From: JAANXG01 sp963731035
Lineage (GTDB): Bacteria > Pseudomonadota > Gammaproteobacteria > Arenicellales > JAANXG01
Assembly (NCBI GenBank): GCA_963731035.1
Contig: CAVSUY010000015.1
Location: 1 to 64,000, forward strand
Direction of reading: 5' to 3'
Length of the DNA: 64,000 bases
Below are positions 60,478 through 64,000 of the stretch, piece after piece (position 1 is the stretch's first letter; the number at the start of each line of letters is the position of its first letter). Below the pieces are notes generated by a model. That model made no database searches. It was not told where the DNA came from and was given only the letters and a program-made list of their open reading frames with translations. The position numbers and the translations under genes are program-made.

Positions 60478-61526
60478 GTCACCGTCTCCCGGTCGAACGC
60501 GGGCATGACTTCGCGGATAAAAAGGTCGAGGGATCTTTTCTTTTGTGCGAAGCTCATCCCGCTGTCGATCCAGAAACTGTAGTCGTCGTAGCCCAGAGAC
60601 TCGTAAGCCTTCAGGCGCTGGATCACCTCGTCGGGCTTGCCGATGACCAGGTTCCGTCGCATCAGTTCGGGGGCGAACATCTCGTTGGCAGCGATCTCCT
60701 CGTCGGTGAATTCCTGTATGAAAGCGTTCCGAATCGGGCGCTCGTTCTTGAACCAGCCGCTGAAGTAGCTGTAGTAGCGGCTGAAGTCGCGGCACGCGCG
60801 CTCCGCCTCCTCGTCGCTCCCGCCCACGTAGGTGTGCCTCAGCACCAGGGACATGGGGCGAGGAATCTCAGGATGCGCGGCGCAGGCAGTGTTGAATCGA
60901 CTCATGAGGCTCGCCACCTCATCGTCTCCCTGCCACAGGGGCGTCACCATCACGTTGCAGCCATGGCTGACTGCGAAGTCATGGGAACTGGGATCGCGGG
61001 CCGCCACCCACAGGGGCGGACAGGGTTTCTGCAGGGGCCGCGGGACGCAGGTGCTCATTGGAAACGACCAGTGCTCGCCTTCGTGGGCGTAGTCGCCCTG
61101 CCACAGCTTCTGCACCGCGGGGATCAACTCGCGCATGGCCGCCCCGGCGGCCATGGCATCGATGCCGCTGCCGACCCGGTCGTACTCGAACTGGTACGCG
61201 CCGCGGGCGATACCCACCTCGAGCCGGCCGCCGGTGGCGATATCGGTCATAGCCGCCTCCCCCGCCAGCTTGATCGGATGCCAGAATGGGGCCACCACGG
61301 TGCCGGTGCCCAGCCTGATCCTGCTGGTGGTCCCTGCCAGGTTCGCCAGACCAATGAACGGGTTCGGGGATATCGTGAACTCCATGGCATGATGCTCGCC
61401 CACCCAGGCAGCATCGAAACCACCGTCCTCAGCCGTCTGGACAAGTGTCACCAAATCCTTGTAAAGCTCGGCGTGCGACTGCGCCGGATCGAATCTCTCC
61501 AGGTGTACGAACAGGGAAAACTTCAT
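60474..61526 (-). CDS. Luciferase-like (LLM) flavin-dependent monooxygenase
   Basis: A 350-residue protein from ATG 61526 (MKFSLFVHLERFDP). AAWVGEHHAMEFTISPNPFIGLANLA and RIRLGTGTVVAPFWHPIKLAGE are class hallmarks (the EHH motif and flavin site). It would use reduced FMN, supplied by the adjacent flavin reductase, to oxygenate an organic substrate not identifiable here. Confidence 0.92.
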   Translation of the reverse strand: MKFSLFVHLERFDPAQSHAELYKDLVTLVQTAEDGGFDAAWVGEHHAMEFTISPNPFIGLANLAGTTSRIRLGTGTVVAPFWHPIKLAGEAAMTDIATGGRLEVGIARGAYQFEYDRVGSGIDAMAAGAAMRELIPAVQKLWQGDYAHEGEHWSFPMSTCVPRPLQKPCPPLWVAARDPSSHDFAVSHGCNVMVTPLWQGDDEVASLMSRFNTACAAHPEIPRPMSLVLRHTYVGGSDEEAERACRDFSRYYSYFSGWFKNERPIRNAFIQEFTDEEIAANEMFAPELMRRNLVIGKPDEVIQRLKAYESLGYDDYSFWIDSGMSFAQKKRSLDLFIREVMPAFDRETVT

Positions 61527-61554
61527 GGTTGTGACTCCGGGATGAGGCTCACGA

Positions 61555-62496
61555 TTACTTGGACACCGCGCGCACGGTGCCGGACCGATGGTCGCCGACA
61601 TAGATGCCGAAGGTGTTCTCCTGGCGCTCCGTCACATAGCGGCGCAGCATGGTACGAATGGCCTCGTCCGGAAGCCGCGGCCAGGGGATTGCGTCGAAGC
61701 CAACGAACCGGTCCCGCAGAGCCGGAGAAGGCTCGCGTGCCTCGGCGCGATAGAAAATGAACTGTACGCCCTGGGCGTCGTCGTCGAACACGGCGTAGAT
61801 GAAAGACAATTCCATCTCGAGGCCGGCGGCGCGCAGCCGGCCTATCAACGTGCCGGGATCGTCGTCGGCGCCGAGGCGCGTGCCTGTAGGTGGCTCGAGC
61901 TTCCCGTCCGGGCGCGTCTCCAGGTACACCGCCCCGTCGTACTCGATGATCGCTCCGACCCGTACCGGCGCCGAATCCCGGCCGGCGTTCTGGGCGGCGT
62001 TCAGGGCATCCTGGGCAAGACCGAAGGTGACGTAGGCACCTCGGCAGTAGCCCAACGGGCTGGACGTGGTGTAGGCGTAGTCGAGGATCCGCCCGATGAG
62101 GATGACGTGATCACCGCGCTCCAGTAAGTCGTGGGTCTCGCATTCGAGCCATGCGGCGACCCCATCCAGGATCGGGCTTCCGGTGCGTCCACGCACATGC
62201 CCAACGGCTTCGAAACGAGTGCCGGAGGGGGTGCCGAAAGCACTGGATATCGACTGCTGATCCGAGGCCAGTATGTTGATCGCGAAGTGCCGGGTGGATG
62301 TGAACACCGGGGCAGTACCGATGGCCTTGCCAATGCAAACCAGCACCAGCGGCGGCTCCAGGGAGACGGAGGTGAACGAGTTGGCGGTGAATCCCCGCGG
62401 CCGATTCTCGCGGTCGACGGTCGTTACCACCGTTACGCCGGTGGCGAAGACCCCGAGAGCATTCCTCAAATCCCGCGTATCGATGGATGGTGTCAT
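61555..62496 (-). CDS. Flavin reductase with a NUDIX-like C-terminal domain
   Basis: A 313-residue two-domain protein from ATG 62496. The first 165 residues are a HpaC/PheA2-type FMN reductase (FATGVTVVTTVDRENRPRGF, SFTSVSLEPPLVLVCIG, FAINILASDQ, DHVILIGRILD). The rest resembles a NUDIX-fold domain (VGAIIEYDGAVYLETRPDG, then PPTGTRLGADDDPGTLIGRL) lacking a clean catalytic GX5EX7REUXEEXGU box. It would supply reduced flavin to the LLM enzyme next door. The fused domain may bind a nucleotide or effector. Confidence 0.87.
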   Translation of the reverse strand: MTPSIDTRDLRNALGVFATGVTVVTTVDRENRPRGFTANSFTSVSLEPPLVLVCIGKAIGTAPVFTSTRHFAINILASDQQSISSAFGTPSGTRFEAVGHVRGRTGSPILDGVAAWLECETHDLLERGDHVILIGRILDYAYTTSSPLGYCRGAYVTFGLAQDALNAAQNAGRDSAPVRVGAIIEYDGAVYLETRPDGKLEPPTGTRLGADDDPGTLIGRLRAAGLEMELSFIYAVFDDDAQGVQFIFYRAEAREPSPALRDRFVGFDAIPWPRLPDEAIRTMLRRYVTERQENTFGIYVGDHRSGTVRAVSK

Positions 62497-62503
62497 GACG
62501 CGT

Positions 62504-63391
62504 TTACACCGTGCATCTCGACGATTCGGCCGTCCGGACCAGGAACTCTCTTGCCACACTGTTGAAGCGCGGCGCAGATGCATAGGCCATCATGTGTCGC
62601 TCGCCATCGAGCACCGTGGCTTGGCCGAGGGGCGCCTCGGACGCCAAGGCTCGTGCCATGGCCGGCGTGGAGTTGGGATCCAGCCCCCCGGTCACGAACA
62701 ACGCCGGAACCTCCAGTTCAGTCAACCGGCCGTCTATCAGCGGGTCGGCTTCGGCGAACGCCCGATAGGCCCGCGCGTAGCCGCAGGGATCCGCCTGCCG
62801 GATCCATTTCGCAACCTGCTCCACCCGGGGCGAATCGAGGTTCCGGGAGTCGCCGAACCAGCGCTCCAACACCTCGCCCAGGTTCGCCTCCGGCCCACCC
62901 CGCTCCAACTCGCGGACGCGCCTACGCGAGACGGCCAGCTGCACTTGCGGCCTTCGGTAGACCGGGTTGGCCGCGATCATCGCCCGCACCCGCTGACCGT
63001 GCTCGAGGGCGAACAGTATGGCGATCAAGGCGCCCATCGAGTGGCCCAACAGCGCGGCGCGCTCGATATCGAGTGAGTCCAGCAGGTCGTGCAGCTGGGT
63101 CACGTAATCCCACAGGGTGGCGCAAGAGGCGGGCAACGTACTGGCACCATGGCCGAGAGTGTCATAGGCGATCACCCGATAGGCTCCGTCGAAAGCGTCG
63201 ATCTGCGGCTGCCACACCGACGCGTTCAGTCCCACGCCGTGAATCAGCACCAGGGCGGGCCCCGTGCCACTGTCGAGATACCTGGTTCTCGCCTCCGGCG
63301 TCTTCGTATGACGCCAATCTAAGGGGTTCGCTTCGGTCACGGGGCTCTGGTGTTCGAGATGCAACTGGATTATAGTATGATGGTATACCAT
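62504..63391 (-). CDS. Alpha/beta hydrolase
   Basis: A 295-residue hydrolase from ATG 63391. VLIHGVGLNASVW (oxyanion), LLGHSMGALIA (nucleophile Ser), VTGGLDPNST (Asp) and LDGERHMMAY (His) form the catalytic set. It is similar in pattern to 3-oxoadipate enol-lactonase-like enzymes. It is the first gene of the operon: hydrolase, flavin reductase, LLM enzyme, aldehyde dehydrogenase. Its ATG lies inside the GntR-type operator; GTG at codon 18 is an alternative. Confidence 0.9.
   Translation of the reverse strand: MVYHHTIIQLHLEHQSPVTEANPLDWRHTKTPEARTRYLDSGTGPALVLIHGVGLNASVWQPQIDAFDGAYRVIAYDTLGHGASTLPASCATLWDYVTQLHDLLDSLDIERAALLGHSMGALIAILFALEHGQRVRAMIAANPVYRRPQVQLAVSRRRVRELERGGPEANLGEVLERWFGDSRNLDSPRVEQVAKWIRQADPCGYARAYRAFAEADPLIDGRLTELEVPALFVTGGLDPNSTPAMARALASEAPLGQATVLDGERHMMAYASAPRFNSVAREFLVRTAESSRCTV
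63380..63391. promoter_or_regulatory. Putative GntR/FCD operator
   Basis: ATGGTATACCAT is a perfect 12-bp palindrome containing TGGTATACCA, close to the TGGTnnACCA-type sites bound by FCD-subfamily GntR regulators. It lies 10 bp before the GntR ATG and covers the start codon of the divergent hydrolase gene, so it could control both. Confidence 0.75.
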
Positions 63392-63401
63392 ATTACTGTC
63401 A

Positions 63402-64000
63402 ATGGCCCGAAATGAAACTGAAGCGATGAATGCCGGCAAGACGAGCGACTCCAGCACGCTCAAAGTCGAGCGCCCCACCACGACGCTGAAAGAGCTGGCG
63501 CTGGACAAGATGCGCAACGCCATCCTTGGATTCCACTTCCAGCCGGGCGAGAGACTGGTGGAACGCCGGCTCGCCGAACTGCTGGGCGTCAGCCGGACCG
63601 TGGTGCGGGAGGTTCTGCGCTACTTGGAAGCGGAAGGCCTGGTGGAAACCCTCGCCTACCAGGGACCGGTGGTGGCCCGCCTCGACCTGGATACCGTGGA
63701 TCAGATCTACGAACTTCGCGCCGTCATCGAAGTGCTGGCAACCCGCGCCTGCGCCGAACGCATCAGTGCGGGCGACCTCGAGCGGCTACGGGAAACACTA
63801 AGTGCCATCGAGGGCGGGTTCAAGGGCGGCGACATGGTGCAGGTGCTCGAGGAGACGACGCATTTCTACGCCATCATTTTCACGAGCGCCGGCAAGACCG
63901 TGGCCTGGAATGTCTTTCGGAACCTTAACGCGCGCATCAATCAGCTCAGGGCCATGACCTTGTCGTCCGCGGGACGCTCGAAGACAGGACCTGTCGAGTT
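63402..64000 (+). CDS. GntR-family (FCD) regulator, truncated by the window end
   Basis: At least 199 codons from ATG 63402 (MARNETEAMNAG); ATG 63426 is an alternative. The winged helix (about residues 35-100) contains FQPGERLVERRLAELLGVSR and VVREVLRYLEAEGLVE. The FCD ligand domain begins with IYELRAVIEVLATRACAERI and runs off the window without a stop. It is divergent from the catabolic operon and probably its ligand-responsive repressor. Confidence 0.9.
   Translation, partial: MARNETEAMNAGKTSDSSTLKVERPTTTLKELALDKMRNAILGFHFQPGERLVERRLAELLGVSRTVVREVLRYLEAEGLVETLAYQGPVVARLDLDTVDQIYELRAVIEVLATRACAERISAGDLERLRETLSAIEGGFKGGDMVQVLEETTHFYAIIFTSAGKTVAWNVFRNLNARINQLRAMTLSSAGRSKTGPVE

Overview
The window is 64 kb of high-GC DNA (about 60-65% by eye) from a gammaproteobacterium. 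The evidence is the gene content: PurL as one large polypeptide, a 264-residue ThyA, a DapA whose catalytic residues keep E. coli numbering, FNR with the E. coli cysteine spacing, and ccoNOQP-ccoGH. I cannot name the genus. No rRNA, tRNA, CRISPR array or replication origin was recognised.

Layout. (1) 1-4,385: an IS1182-family insertion sequence abuts a chromosomal-integron cassette array read on the minus strand (lipoprotein, HIT protein, and two decayed cassettes: a frameshifted ORF and a GIY-YIG ORF). Four attC sites can be read and there is no integrase. (2) 4,386-16,395: housekeeping genes: pirin, an Atm1-type ABC transporter, ndh, folA, thyA, a small membrane protein, purL, purC, dapA. 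(3) 16,546-18,797: a MITE-like repeat, an acyl desaturase, a REP pair and an HNH nuclease. (4) 19,008-38,414: a low-oxygen respiration region: fnr, ccoI, ccoS, a FixL-like haem sensor kinase, fixJ, a lone receiver, a DUF294/CBS protein convergent with a membrane-anchored exonuclease, pdxH, hemN, a hemerythrin, safE-like, ccoH, ccoG, ccoPQON and a Yip1-family protein. Four TTGAY-N4-RTCAA sites tie it into an FNR regulon. (5) 38,949-50,557: a LysW amino-group-carrier cluster (lysW, lysX, lysY, a class II glutamine amidotransferase, lysZ, lysJ) followed by a CoA-transferase and a GST. Divergent from and beyond it lie an ATP-grasp ligase, a frameshifted CocE/NonD hydrolase and an unrecognised protein with ATP-grasp-like motifs. 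(6) 50,617-57,404: a second-type ftsH and a tolC/hlyD/ABC tripartite exporter whose adaptor and permease are frameshifted. (7) 57,691-64,000: an Asp/Glu racemase coupled to a TIR-domain protein, then a catabolic operon (hydrolase, flavin reductase, luciferase-like monooxygenase, aldehyde dehydrogenase) with a divergent GntR regulator cut by the window end.

How the genes work together. Region 4 holds oxygen sensing (FNR, FixLJ), the high-affinity cbb3 oxidase, its copper and maturation factors, and oxygen-independent haem synthesis. Region 5 could make a basic amino acid on a carrier protein, although dapA here already suggests an ordinary diaminopimelate route to lysine. Its carrier ends in Gln, not the Glu of characterised LysW proteins, and a glutaminase-type enzyme lies in the same gene string. 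This is the most interesting lead.

Four dispersed repeat families shape the intergenic regions: REP pairs, two MITE-like families, and a family of long hairpins whose arms covary around a conserved 53-55 nt loop. Several repeats start or end exactly at gene stop codons.
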